From the NCBI RefSeq assembly GCF_030010415.1, contig NZ_JASCSA010000009.1: a stretch of 64,000 bases of DNA; one strand, written 5' to 3'. The notes beneath the pieces are model-generated. The model was not told where the DNA came from. It made no database searches and was given only the letters and a program-made list of their open reading frames with translations. This document shows positions 27,698-39,288 of the stretch, piece by piece. Position numbers and translations under genes: made by a program. How positions within the stretch are numbered: the first letter of the stretch is position 1; each line of letters begins with the position of its first letter. The stretch is from Cobetia amphilecti. Its GTDB lineage: Bacteria; Pseudomonadota; Gammaproteobacteria; Pseudomonadales; Halomonadaceae.

Positions 27698-28498
27698 ATG
27701 ACCACACGCAAGCGTCTGGTAATGACGATCTATCTGCTGTTCCTGCTGGTGCCGATCTACTGGCTGCTGATCATGTCCTTCAAGTCGAATCAGGAGATTC
27801 TCGGCGGCCTGACCCTGTGGCCCGAGAACTTCACCTTCGACAACTATCGGGTGATCTTCACCGATCCCAGCTGGTACATGGGCTACCTCAACTCGATGAG
27901 CTACGTGGTGCTCAACATGCTCATCTCGCTGGCGGTGGCGCTGCCGGCGGCCTATGCCTTCTCGCGCTATCGCTTCCTGGGCGACAAGCATCTGTTCTTC
28001 TGGCTGCTGACCAATCGCATGGCGCCGCCGGCGGTCTTCCTGCTGCCGTTCTTCCAGCTCTATTCCTCGGTGGGACTGTTTGATACTCCGCTGGCGGTGG
28101 CACTCGCGCACTGTCTGTTCAACGTGCCGCTGGCGGTCTGGATTCTGGAGGGCTTCATGTCCGGTGTGCCCAAGGAGATCGATGAGACGGCCTATATCGA
28201 TGGCTACAGCTTCCCGCGCTTCTTCCTGACGCTGTTCATTCCGATGATTCGCCCGGGCATCGGGGTGACCGCCTTCTTCTGCTTCATGTTCTCTTGGGTG
28301 GAGCTGTTGCTGGCGCGAACCCTGACCTCGACGGAGGCGAAACCGATAGCGGCGGTGATGACGCGAACGGTCTCGGCCTCGGGCATCGACTGGGGCGTGC
28401 TGGCCGCCGCCGGTGCCCTGACGCTGATTCCCGGCATTCTGGTGATCTACTTCGTGCGCAACCATGTCGCCAAGGGCTTTGCCCTGGGCCGGGTGTGA
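27698..28498 (+). CDS. glpQ: Glycerol-type ABC transporter permease 2 (GlpQ-like)
   Basis: 266 residues, MalG/UgpE-type permease with about six segments (first: VMTIYLLFLLVPIYWLLIM). The EAA motif is DETAYIDGYSFPRFFLTLFIP. The ATG at 27698 was preferred to the GTG just before it because GAGGAG lies 7 bases upstream. The name follows the rhizobial glycerol ABC operon and is unrelated to the periplasmic glycerophosphodiesterase also called GlpQ. Confidence 0.88.
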   Translation: MTTRKRLVMTIYLLFLLVPIYWLLIMSFKSNQEILGGLTLWPENFTFDNYRVIFTDPSWYMGYLNSMSYVVLNMLISLAVALPAAYAFSRYRFLGDKHLFFWLLTNRMAPPAVFLLPFFQLYSSVGLFDTPLAVALAHCLFNVPLAVWILEGFMSGVPKEIDETAYIDGYSFPRFFLTLFIPMIRPGIGVTAFFCFMFSWVELLLARTLTSTEAKPIAAVMTRTVSASGIDWGVLAAAGALTLIPGILVIYFVRNHVAKGFALGRV

Positions 28499-28568
28499 TC
28501 GTCACCAGGCCGAGCGCCGCTGCCATTACCGTCAGCAAGACTCTGCTGGCGGCCCACAAGAGGACACG

Positions 28569-28844
28569 ATGATGGAATGGATGGCCTGGACACTCCCCAC
28601 GTCACTCTTCTTTGCCGGTATCGGCACCCTGCTGCTGGGCATGACCGCATGGCAGTTCGTGACCCCGACGCTGAGTCGTCAGGGATTTCTGCCCATCGCG
28701 ACCACGCGGGGCGACAGACTGTTCATCGGGCTGCTCTCCAGCGGCTGGCTGCATCTGCTGTGGTTGGGCTTTACCGATCAGGTGCTGTGGATGATCAGCA
28801 TCGTGTGTGTCGTCTGGATGCTGGTGTTGATGAAGTGGGGATGA
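28569..28844 (+). CDS. glpU: DUF2160-like small membrane protein of glycerol ABC operons (GlpU-like)
   Basis: 91 residues with three predicted membrane segments: SLFFAGIGTLLLGMTAWQFV (about 12-31), a second at GLLSSGWLHLLWLGF and a third at VLWMISIVCVVWMLVLM. Proteins of this type are found only, to my knowledge, next to GlpSTPQV-type transporters; their function is unknown. AGAGGA precedes a double ATG (28569, 28572). The stop TGA is formed inside an 11-bp direct repeat (28831-28852), so the repeat has duplicated the last codons downstream. Confidence 0.8.
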   Translation: MMEWMAWTLPTSLFFAGIGTLLLGMTAWQFVTPTLSRQGFLPIATTRGDRLFIGLLSSGWLHLLWLGFTDQVLWMISIVCVVWMLVLMKWG

Positions 28845-28852
28845 AGTGGGGA
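28831..28852. repeat. 11-bp tandem duplication at the GlpU-like stop codon
   Basis: TGAAGTGGGGA occurs twice in tandem (28831-28841 and 28842-28852). The second copy supplies the stop codon at 28842-28844. Confidence 0.85.
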
Positions 28853-29000
28853 TGACATGCGAGGAGTTGTGGAGAGGAGAGAGCGCTGACGACAGGCAGC
28901 GTCGCCCGGTGGCAACACGGAACCGGACAGCCTGAGGGGAGTCCCAAGCGGTTCTGACTGGCATCCGCCAGTGACATTCGCCGCTCTGGAATCTCGTTGC

Positions 29001-31070
29001 ATGTCGTCATCTCGCTCACCGCATCGCTCGTCTACTGGTAGTGCTTCAAAGGGGGCTTCACATGGTGCTTCACATGGTGACTCTCCCTCGCCGGGCCGCA
29101 AGAACCGCCGTCGTCTCTGGGCGGGCCTGACAGGGCTGAGCATTGCCTGCGTTGTCGCCCTCGGTTGGTGGGCCGGTACACCGTTCGACAACCCGGACGC
29201 CACGACGCCTGATCAGCAGGTCGGGGGTGGCGAGGCAGGGCAATCAACATTGTGGCAGCAGTATCAGCGCGTGTGGCAGGCCAATCAGGCCCGCTCACCC
29301 GAGGCGCGCAAGCCACTGCCACTGCCAGACGTTTCTCGCGCCGGCTACCATCAGGGCGAGGCACTTCCGGCGCCTGAGCTTGAGCTCGAGTCGCGTGATG
29401 CTGGTGAAGCGTCAGATAAGGGCTCGGCGGGAAAGGGCACGGCAGCAAAGGGCACGGCAGATGAGAGCGAAAAGGGCGTGCTGCGCCGGTTCGATGTCAC
29501 GGCCTACGGCGCGGATGGCAGTGACACTCTGAGTGATCGCCGCGCCATTCTCGAGGCGCATGCCGCCATGCGTGACTGGCAACGTCAGGACAGTGATGAC
29601 GCTGACCGCCCGGCGCGGCGCGGCGTGCTGTATTTCCCGGCGGGGGATTACGTGGTGTATGGGGCGGCCGAGCGCGACTGGTTTCACTCCCGCCTGGTGG
29701 CACTGAAAGCCGCGGTGGCGGACTCAGAACGCCAGCAGGCGCTGCGCGAGGCATTGCTCAAGATGCAGGGCTTGAGTCTGGCAGGCAGTCATTGGACCTT
29801 GATGGGCGCGGGCAGTGATGTCACGCACCTCAGGCAGACCCGGCCGATGCTGCCGTTGCACTCCAGCTGGTACTGGAGCACTCCCTGGCTGCTGCATCTG
29901 GGCAATCTGGCCGAGGGTGGCAAGCAGGAAGAATGGCAAGCCGTCACGCCGACGAGCCACCGACAGCCGGCGGATACGCAGGACACGATCACGCTGGCCG
30001 ATGAGACAGATGAATCAGATGGCGCAGCGCTCTCGCCAGGCGATGAGGTGCTGCTGGAGAGCATCGACAAGCGGCCTGAGGCAGTGGCGCGTGCCCTGGC
30101 GCCCTATCAGATGGAAAAGGACGCCAGCACCGGCGAGTCACGCTGGTTGATCGAGCGTGATGGAGTGATCAAGCGGGCGCGCTACCGCGTGGTGGCACGT
30201 GACGGCAAGCGCCTCACGCTCTCGTTGCCGGTGGTGCATGAGCGCTTTCCCGGTGAGCAGTGGCGCATCGCACGCCTGCACCCGGCGCGGGAAGTCGGGG
30301 TGCAGGGCATCACGCTCAAGGGCAACTGGCGGGGGCACTTCAAGCATCACCGCAGCGCCGAGGATGACAGCGGCTTCGGCCTTCTGGACCTGGATGGCAT
30401 CACGGATGGCTGGGTACGTGACGTACGGCTCGACAGTTTCAATCAGGGGGTGAAGGTGCGCCACAGTTCACAGCTGACACTCGAAGACGTGACGATGACC
30501 GGCAAGCCCGGGCATATCGCGATGACGATCAGTGACAGCAATCAGGTACTGGCCCGCCAGGTAGTCGACCAAAGTCATGCCTGGCATGCGCCCGGGGTGG
30601 CCCGCTACGCGACCCATAACGTCTACCTTGAACTGGAGCACGCCGGTGACAGTGGTATCGAGCTGCATGGTCAGCAATCGCGCGACAACGTGTTCGATCG
30701 CAAGCGTGGCGGTCATGTGCGCGACCGCTGGGGCGCCAGTGTCGGCCATCAGCCCAATCATCTGCGCGGGCTGGTGCTGTGGAACCCGGTCAATACCGGC
30801 AAGCCACATGCTGCCTGGCCCTTCATGCGCGCCGACTCCCACTTCGGCAAGGTGATCATGCCGACGGTCGTCGGGGCGACCGGGCATGCGCTGGGCATCG
30901 CCAATCGCCATGACTATGCCCGGGTGATGAATGCCAAGGGTGTGACCGAGTATGACCCCTTGCCGCCGATGGATGCCTTGCAGGCCCGCGTCGAGTCACC
31001 GGGCGAGGCCGTGAAGCCTGCCTCGCTCTACCGCGCCCAGCGCGAGCTGCTGCAGGAGACGCGAGAGTGA
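29001..31070 (+). CDS. Membrane-anchored pectate-lyase-like (right-handed beta-helix) protein, uncharacterised
   Basis: 689 residues from the ATG at 29001; a GTG at 28971 would add ten residues and neither has a strong ribosome site. After a basic Ser-rich N-terminus there is one membrane segment (about 36-59, LWAGLTGLSIACVVALGWWAG), then a low-complexity linker and a large extracytoplasmic domain. FDVTAYGADGSDTLSDRRAI plus GVLYFPAGDYVVYG is the typical opening of pectate-lyase-superfamily beta-helices (GH28/PL-like, DUF4955-like). Later repeats such as GLLDLDGITDGWVRDVRLDS and SSQLTLEDVTMTG fit successive helix coils. No established catalytic triad was identified. It lies inside the glycerol-type ABC operon between the GlpU-like and binding-protein genes, where I know of no usual counterpart. 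Confidence 0.7.
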   Translation: MSSSRSPHRSSTGSASKGASHGASHGDSPSPGRKNRRRLWAGLTGLSIACVVALGWWAGTPFDNPDATTPDQQVGGGEAGQSTLWQQYQRVWQANQARSPEARKPLPLPDVSRAGYHQGEALPAPELELESRDAGEASDKGSAGKGTAAKGTADESEKGVLRRFDVTAYGADGSDTLSDRRAILEAHAAMRDWQRQDSDDADRPARRGVLYFPAGDYVVYGAAERDWFHSRLVALKAAVADSERQQALREALLKMQGLSLAGSHWTLMGAGSDVTHLRQTRPMLPLHSSWYWSTPWLLHLGNLAEGGKQEEWQAVTPTSHRQPADTQDTITLADETDESDGAALSPGDEVLLESIDKRPEAVARALAPYQMEKDASTGESRWLIERDGVIKRARYRVVARDGKRLTLSLPVVHERFPGEQWRIARLHPAREVGVQGITLKGNWRGHFKHHRSAEDDSGFGLLDLDGITDGWVRDVRLDSFNQGVKVRHSSQLTLEDVTMTGKPGHIAMTISDSNQVLARQVVDQSHAWHAPGVARYATHNVYLELEHAGDSGIELHGQQSRDNVFDRKRGGHVRDRWGASVGHQPNHLRGLVLWNPVNTGKPHAAWPFMRADSHFGKVIMPTVVGATGHALGIANRHDYARVMNAKGVTEYDPLPPMDALQARVESPGEAVKPASLYRAQRELLQETRE

Positions 31071-31309
31071 CAGCAAGCCACTGAGTATCAGTGCATCAGG
31101 GCATCAGCGCAGCAGAGCAATCAGGGCAGCAAGGACAACAGAGCAACAAGGACAACAGGGCAGCAGCCAACGACAGCCGATCGCAACGGCAGGAGGACAA
31201 GCAGCACCGAGAGCAAACAAGGCGGCGAATCGCGCCGCGCGACACGTGATTGACGGAAGTGGTTGTTGGAAGACGCGACACAACAATAACGCCAATGAAG
31301 GGACATCCC
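31071..31309 (+). promoter_or_regulatory. A/G-rich repetitive leader before the binding-protein gene
   Basis: 239 bp between the beta-helix and GlpV-like genes. It is rich in CAA/AAG/CAG and has a near-direct repeat GCAAGGACAACAGAG / ACAAGGACAACAGGG (about 31129-31161). AAGGGA near 31299 is the ribosome site for 31310. Confidence 0.5.
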
Positions 31310-33052
31310 ATGAGTCAGCACATCATTCGACCCGCACGCCTGCGTTACGCCATCGCCTTCGCCACGGCGGCAGGGCTCGCCGGCCTTTCCAGTCAGGCCA
31401 TGGCCGATCAGTATCAGGATGCGGCAAGGAAATGGATCGATCAGGAGTTCTCACCCTCCACGCTGAGCAAGGACGAGCAGATGTCCGAGCTCGAATGGTT
31501 CATCAAGGCCGCTGAACCGCTGCGCGGCATGGAAATCAAGGTGGCCTCGGAAACCCTGACCACCCATGAATACGAGTCCAAGGTGCTGGCCAAGGCCTTC
31601 AGCGAGATTACCGGCATCAAGCTGACCCACGACTTGATCCAGGAAGGCGACGTCATCGAGAAACTGCAGACCCAGATGCAGTCCGGGCGCAATATCTACG
31701 ATGGCTACGTCAACGACTCCGACCTGATCGGCACGCATTTCCGCTATGGCAAGGTCGTGCCGATCAGCGACATGATGGAAGGCGACGGCAAGGCCTTCAC
31801 CTCGCCGACGCTGGATCTGGACGACTTCATCGGACTGGATTTCACCACCGGCCCGGATGACAAGCTCTATCAGCTGCCGGACCAGCAGTTCGCCAACCTC
31901 TACTGGTTCCGCGCCGACTGGTTCGAGCGCGAAGATTTGAAGAAGCAGTTCAAGGACAAGTACGGCTACGAGCTGGGGGTGCCGGTCAACTGGTCGGCCT
32001 ATGAGGACATCGCCGACTTCTTCACCAATGACGTCAAGGAAATCGACGGTGAGCGGGTCTACGGCCACATGGATTACGGCAAGAAGGACCCGTCACTCGG
32101 CTGGCGCTTCACCGATGCCTGGTTCTCGATGGCGGGTGCCGGCGACAAGGGCCTGCCCAATGGTCTGCCGGTGGATGAGTGGGGCATTCGTGTCGAGGAA
32201 TGTCAGCCGGTGGGCTCCTCGGTGACGCGTGGCGGCGCGGCCAACGGCCCGGCGGCCGTCTATGCCACCACCAAGTATGTCGACTGGCTGGGCAAGTACG
32301 CACCGCCGGAAGCCCAGGGCATGACCTTCTCCGAGTCCGGTCCGGTGCCGTCCCAGGGCAACATCGCCCAGCAGATCTTCTGGTACACCGCCTTCACCGC
32401 CGACATGACGCGGGATGGCCTGCCGGTGGTCAACGACGATGGCACGCCGAAGTGGCGCATGGCGCCGTCGCCGCATGGCCCGTACTGGGAAGAGGGCATG
32501 AAGCTTGGCTATCAGGACGTGGGCGCCTGGACCTTCTTCGATTCCACCCCGGAGAAGAATCGTCACGCGGCCTGGCTGTACGCGCAGTTCGTCACCGCCA
32601 AGACCGTCTCGCTCAAGAAGACCCTGGAAGGGCTGACGCCGATCCGCGAGTCGGATATCCAGTCCCAGGCGATGACCGATGCCGCGCCGAAGCTGGGTGG
32701 CCTGGTCGAGTTCTATCGCAGCCCGGCGCGGGTTCAGTGGTCGCCGACCGGCACCAACGTGCCGGATTATCCCAAGCTCGCCCAGCTGTGGTGGCAGTAC
32801 ATCTCCCAGGCCGCCAGCGGCGAAGCCACGCCGCAGGAAGCCCTCGATGGCCTGGCCAAGGCGCAGGACCGCATTCTCGAGCGTCTCGAGCGCGCCAAGG
32901 TGATGGACAACTGTGGGCCGAAGCTCAATGAGGAGCGTGATGCGGAGTACTGGTTCGCCCAGCCGGGTGCGCCGAAGGCCAAGCTGGACAACGAGAAGCC
33001 CAAGGGCGAGACCATCGCCTACGACGAGCTGCTCAAGAGCTGGAAGGAGTAA
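31310..33052 (+). CDS. glpV: Glycerol-type ABC transporter substrate-binding protein (GlpV-like)
   Basis: 580 residues from the ATG at 31310, which has AAGGGA 7 bases upstream; the longer frame to 31250 lacks one. A Sec signal peptide spans 1-32 with probable cleavage after AMA, giving mature DQYQDAARKW. The large size (most binding proteins are 300-450 residues) and segments such as WIDQEFSPSTLSKDEQMSELEWFIKAA and PSPHGPYWEEGMKLGYQD are characteristic of GlpV-type glycerol binding proteins. It is the last gene of the operon and is followed by a strong terminator. Glycerol as ligand is inferred from family and gene order. Confidence 0.85.
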   Translation: MSQHIIRPARLRYAIAFATAAGLAGLSSQAMADQYQDAARKWIDQEFSPSTLSKDEQMSELEWFIKAAEPLRGMEIKVASETLTTHEYESKVLAKAFSEITGIKLTHDLIQEGDVIEKLQTQMQSGRNIYDGYVNDSDLIGTHFRYGKVVPISDMMEGDGKAFTSPTLDLDDFIGLDFTTGPDDKLYQLPDQQFANLYWFRADWFEREDLKKQFKDKYGYELGVPVNWSAYEDIADFFTNDVKEIDGERVYGHMDYGKKDPSLGWRFTDAWFSMAGAGDKGLPNGLPVDEWGIRVEECQPVGSSVTRGGAANGPAAVYATTKYVDWLGKYAPPEAQGMTFSESGPVPSQGNIAQQIFWYTAFTADMTRDGLPVVNDDGTPKWRMAPSPHGPYWEEGMKLGYQDVGAWTFFDSTPEKNRHAAWLYAQFVTAKTVSLKKTLEGLTPIRESDIQSQAMTDAAPKLGGLVEFYRSPARVQWSPTGTNVPDYPKLAQLWWQYISQAASGEATPQEALDGLAKAQDRILERLERAKVMDNCGPKLNEERDAEYWFAQPGAPKAKLDNEKPKGETIAYDELLKSWKE

Positions 33053-33110
33053 GCGCGACTGGCGCGACACTGCGCCTTCGAGCAGTTTCCTGAAAGACAG
33101 CAGCAACGAC

Positions 33111-33145
33111 AACGCCCCTGCCGGGAAACCGGCAGGGGCGTTTTT
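33111..33145. terminator. Terminator after the glp-type operon
   Basis: 14-bp stem (33111-33124 with 33129-33142), GAAA loop, T run to 33145. It lies between convergent glpV and gcvP. Confidence 0.93.
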
Positions 33146-33196
33146 GTGCCAGAGCGATCAGCGACAGTGTTTCATCACTGCTCTCAATCGCCGCTC

Positions 33197-36091
<2,895 letters not shown>

Positions 36092-36402
36092 GCAAGAAAT
36101 CCTGTGCTGCAACGGGGACTGCAGAGGGCAGTCCGCGGGAGGAACATCACCGTGCCAGCGAGGAAGCTGCGGGCAGGGCGTCGGGAATCATGGGGGCATC
36201 GACATCACTGCCGAGCATGCTGCAGTTGCTTCACTCCCCGCGCGACCTGCAAGGGCGGTCGTGTCAGGGGCGTCGTGCCATCGAAACGGGGTGGCGCAGT
36301 CACGAGGGTGGCTGTGCGCGAGTGCGGCTGTATGCGAGCGCGGAAAGGCGCTGAAACCTCCTGCCCTGAGCGTCTGCGGCATGGACAGGAGGTTGACGGC
36401 GA
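36092..36402. other. 311-bp gcvH-gcvP spacer
   Basis: No gene or recognised riboswitch is seen. A hairpin with 9-bp stem (36355-36363 with 36386-36394) lies just after the gcvH stop and may attenuate read-through into gcvP. Confidence 0.5.
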
Positions 36403-36795
36403 TCAGGCTTCGCTTTCGACCAGCTGAGAATAGGCATCAGCGTCGAGCAGCTTGTCGAGTTCGGCGCTGTCAGCGACCTTCATCTTCAGAATCCAGGCAT
36501 CGTCATAGGGGCTTTCGTTGACGGATTCCGGCGCGTCTTCGAGGCTCTCGTTGACGGCGATGACTTCACCGGCCAGCGGCGCGTAAAGATCAGAGGCCGC
36601 CTTGACGGACTCGATGACCCCGAACTCTTCTTCCAGCGCCAGCTCACGGCCGACTTCCGGCAGTTCGACGAAGACGACGTCGCCCAGCGCTTCCTGGGCG
36701 TGGTCGGTGATCCCGATGGTCACGGTGCCATCACCGTTGTCCTGAACCCACTCGTGACTCTCGGTGTACTTCAGCGTGGCGGGAATATTGCTCAT
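36403..36795 (-). CDS. gcvH: Glycine cleavage system H protein
   Basis: Lipoyl carrier protein that shuttles the aminomethyl intermediate between GcvP, GcvT and dihydrolipoyl dehydrogenase. 130 residues, typical length. The lipoylated lysine is K65 in GVIESVKAASDLYAPLAGEV, and ITDHAQEALGDVVFVELPEVG is diagnostic. AGGAAA lies before the ATG. It is the first gene of the minus-strand gcvH-gcvP pair; a hairpin follows its stop. Confidence 0.97.
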   Translation of the reverse strand: MSNIPATLKYTESHEWVQDNGDGTVTIGITDHAQEALGDVVFVELPEVGRELALEEEFGVIESVKAASDLYAPLAGEVIAVNESLEDAPESVNESPYDDAWILKMKVADSAELDKLLDADAYSQLVESEA

Positions 36796-37710
36796 GAGTG
36801 TTTTCCTATGTGAAAAGATTTTCTGATTCAGGGAATCGGTACGTCATTATGCCCCAAGGTCCCGGCGTGTGGCAGTGGCAGACTGCCGCGTGATGCTACG
36901 ACTTTGGGCGTGTGTTGCTGACGGCCGTACCTCTATCGTGGTCTGTCACTCTTCGGGCGTCCAGTGTCTTGCGTGGTTCACTCATGAAGCCCGCCATCAC
37001 GGGCCTGCCTGGCCCATGGCTGTACATCGCTGGCCAGGCCGCCCGGCGCCTTTCCAGCACGCCGTGACACCTCGTGAGAGGTTGGGTGCATTGCAGCAGC
37101 GCGGGAGATCGGTCGCGCCAGTGGGCGAGGATGTCCGAGTCACTGTTGCGAGGCGCTCAAACTCGCGTTATGGTGCCGACAGTTTCTTATCGGAAACTTG
37201 TTTCCATGTTGTGTCGTGAAGACCCGGCTGTCAATGCCTGATGCGTTCAAGCAAAGCGAACCTGATGAGAGCGCGTGAGAGCGCTGGTGGCGCTGGTGGC
37301 GCTGGTGGCGCTGAGGGAGTCTTTACTTTACCTGAGGGTTGCCGCACCGGGCATGCGGCTCGGCTTTCGATTCGTCATTTGTCTCGACATTCGGCTCGGC
37401 TTGTTTGTGAGACTTTTTTCGCCAGTCTCGAGATCACCCGGCGCAGGATCTGCTGCCAGAAGACACGATGAGGCGATGAAACATGCGAGTTGGCGCAGTC
37501 TCATCGTACTTTTTACGCAATGATTGCCTCACCTGCCAGCGTAAAGCCCTGTTGGGCTAGTGAAGTGAGATAGCTTCCGCTAATGTGAGCTGTCCCAATG
37601 GTGAAAATGCCGTGGGAGGCTCGTCGCGGGTCGGTCACCCGCCTGGGGATGGCACCGCCACGAGTCACTGCGCATCGTGTGATAACAACAATTCAGCGGA
37701 GGAAATCTGC
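36796..37710. promoter_or_regulatory. 915-bp divergent region between gcvH and the AGCS symporter gene
   Basis: It has no convincing gene: short frames lack ribosome sites. It includes a 9-bp tandem repeat (37281-37313), an AT-rich stretch around 37480-37520 and a strong GGAGGAAA before the symporter start. I looked for the paired glycine riboswitch aptamers, which often precede these genes, and did not recognise their conserved cores. Confidence 0.55.
37281..37313. repeat. 9-bp tandem repeat (GCGCTGGTG)
   Basis: Three perfect copies at 37281-37289, 37290-37298 and 37299-37307, then a divergent fourth, in the intergenic region upstream of the AGCS symporter. Confidence 0.85.
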
Positions 37711-39078
37711 GTGGAAATGATCAGTTCCGTCTTTAGTGCCATCAATGGCGTCGTCTGGGGCCCATTGATGCTGATCCTGTTGCTCGGGGTCGGCTTCTAT
37801 CTTCAGGCAGGCCTCAAGGGCATGCCGCTTCGCAAGTTGGGTACCGGCTTTAAGCTGCTGTGGAATGGTCGTGCGCCGGGCAAGGATGGCGACGGCGAGA
37901 TTTCTCCTTTCAATGCCCTGATGACGTCGCTGTCCGCGACCATCGGCACTGGCAACATCGCGGGCGTGGCAACCGCCATCGCGCTGGGTGGCCCGGGGGC
38001 GATCTTCTGGATGTGGATCACCGCGCTGGTCGGCATGGCGACCAAGTACGCCGAGGCCGTGTGTGCCGTGCGTTATCGTGAAGTCGATGACACCGGCAAC
38101 CATGTCGGTGGCCCGATGTACTACATCCGCAACGGTCTGGGCGCCAAGTGGGGCTGGCTGGGCGGTGCCTTCGCCTTCTTCGGTTGCTTCGCGGCCTTCG
38201 GTATCGGCAACACCGTGCAGTCCAACTCGGTCGCGGATGCGCTGGAAACGTCCTTCGCCATCCCACACTGGGTCTCCGGTGTGGTGATGATGGTACTGGC
38301 CGGCGCCGTGATTCTCGGTGGCATCAAGCGTATCTCCAGCGTGGCGGGCAAGCTGGTGCCGTTCATGGCCATTGCCTACTTCCTGGCCGGCATCATCATC
38401 CTGGTGATCAACGCCGACCAGATCGGCCATGCCTTCGGCCTCATCTTCACCTATGCCTTCAATCCGGTCGCGGCTACCGGCGGCTTTGCCGGGGCAGCGG
38501 TGATGGCCGCCATCCGCTTCGGTGTGGCGCGCGGTATCTTCTCCAATGAAGCGGGCCTGGGCAGTGCGCCCATCGCCCACGCGGCGGCGCAGACCAAGAA
38601 CCCGGTCCGTCAGGGGCTGGTCGCGATGCTGGGGACCTTCATCGACACCATCATCATCTGCACCATCACGGCGCTGGCGATCATCACTTCCGGCCTGTGG
38701 TCTTCCGGGGAAACCGGCGCGGCCCTGACCTCGATGTCCTTCGATCAGGCGCTGCCGGGCGTGGGCAACCACCTGGTGGCCATTGCGCTGGCGGTCTTCG
38801 CCTTCACCACCATTCTTGGCTGGTCCTTCTATGGTGAGAAGTGCTTCCAGTACCTGTTCGGCACGCGTGCCATCATGCTGTATCGCATCGTGTTCGTGAT
38901 CGCGATTCCGCTGGGCGCGATGGCCAAGCTCGACCTGATCTGGCTGATGGCGGACACCTTCAATGCGCTGATGGCGATTCCGAACCTGATCGGTCTGGCG
39001 CTGCTGTCGCCGGTGGTCTTCAAGCTGACGCGTGATTATTTTGATGGCAAGGAAGTGCTGGCTGGCGAAGATCGCTGA
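37711..39078 (+). CDS. AGCS-family alanine/glycine:sodium symporter
   Basis: Sodium-coupled uptake of alanine or glycine across the inner membrane. 455 residues with about ten to eleven membrane segments. Family signatures: TSLSATIGTGNIAGVATAIALGGPGAIFWMW, then NTVQSNSVAD and ARGIFSNEAGLGSAPIAHAAA. The GTG at 37711 was chosen because GGAGG lies 8 bases upstream; longer in-frame starts add a leader with no membrane or family sequence. Gene gcvT follows 210 bp downstream on the same strand, so import is linked to glycine cleavage. Confidence 0.92.
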   Translation: MEMISSVFSAINGVVWGPLMLILLLGVGFYLQAGLKGMPLRKLGTGFKLLWNGRAPGKDGDGEISPFNALMTSLSATIGTGNIAGVATAIALGGPGAIFWMWITALVGMATKYAEAVCAVRYREVDDTGNHVGGPMYYIRNGLGAKWGWLGGAFAFFGCFAAFGIGNTVQSNSVADALETSFAIPHWVSGVVMMVLAGAVILGGIKRISSVAGKLVPFMAIAYFLAGIIILVINADQIGHAFGLIFTYAFNPVAATGGFAGAAVMAAIRFGVARGIFSNEAGLGSAPIAHAAAQTKNPVRQGLVAMLGTFIDTIIICTITALAIITSGLWSSGETGAALTSMSFDQALPGVGNHLVAIALAVFAFTTILGWSFYGEKCFQYLFGTRAIMLYRIVFVIAIPLGAMAKLDLIWLMADTFNALMAIPNLIGLALLSPVVFKLTRDYFDGKEVLAGEDR

Positions 39079-39126
39079 ACGGCGCTGATGACTCGCCTGG
39101 CCCTACCGTGCCACTGACTGCCTTCT

Positions 39127-39158
39127 GCATCGCCCGGGTCACCTGACCTGGGCGGTGC
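39127..39158 (+). promoter_or_regulatory. Long imperfect hairpin between symporter gene and gcvT
   Basis: Fifteen-base arms (39127-39141 with 39144-39158) pair fully if three G-T pairs are allowed. No T run follows, so it may be an attenuator, processing site or Rho-dependent end rather than a simple terminator. Confidence 0.5.
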
Positions 39159-39288
39159 AGGCGCAGGGCGCCCTGTTCAAGTCGGCAGTGCTCTTGAGAG
39201 CAGTGCCCATGACAACAAGCCTCCAGAGAGCGTGTGCCGTTCGGGTGCCATCTCTGAGAGTCATCGCAAGCCAACCTGGAGAATGACG

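Noticed and set aside
36796..37710. Glycine riboswitch upstream of the AGCS symporter or gcvH
   Set aside because: I could not find the conserved paired-aptamer core sequences on either strand.
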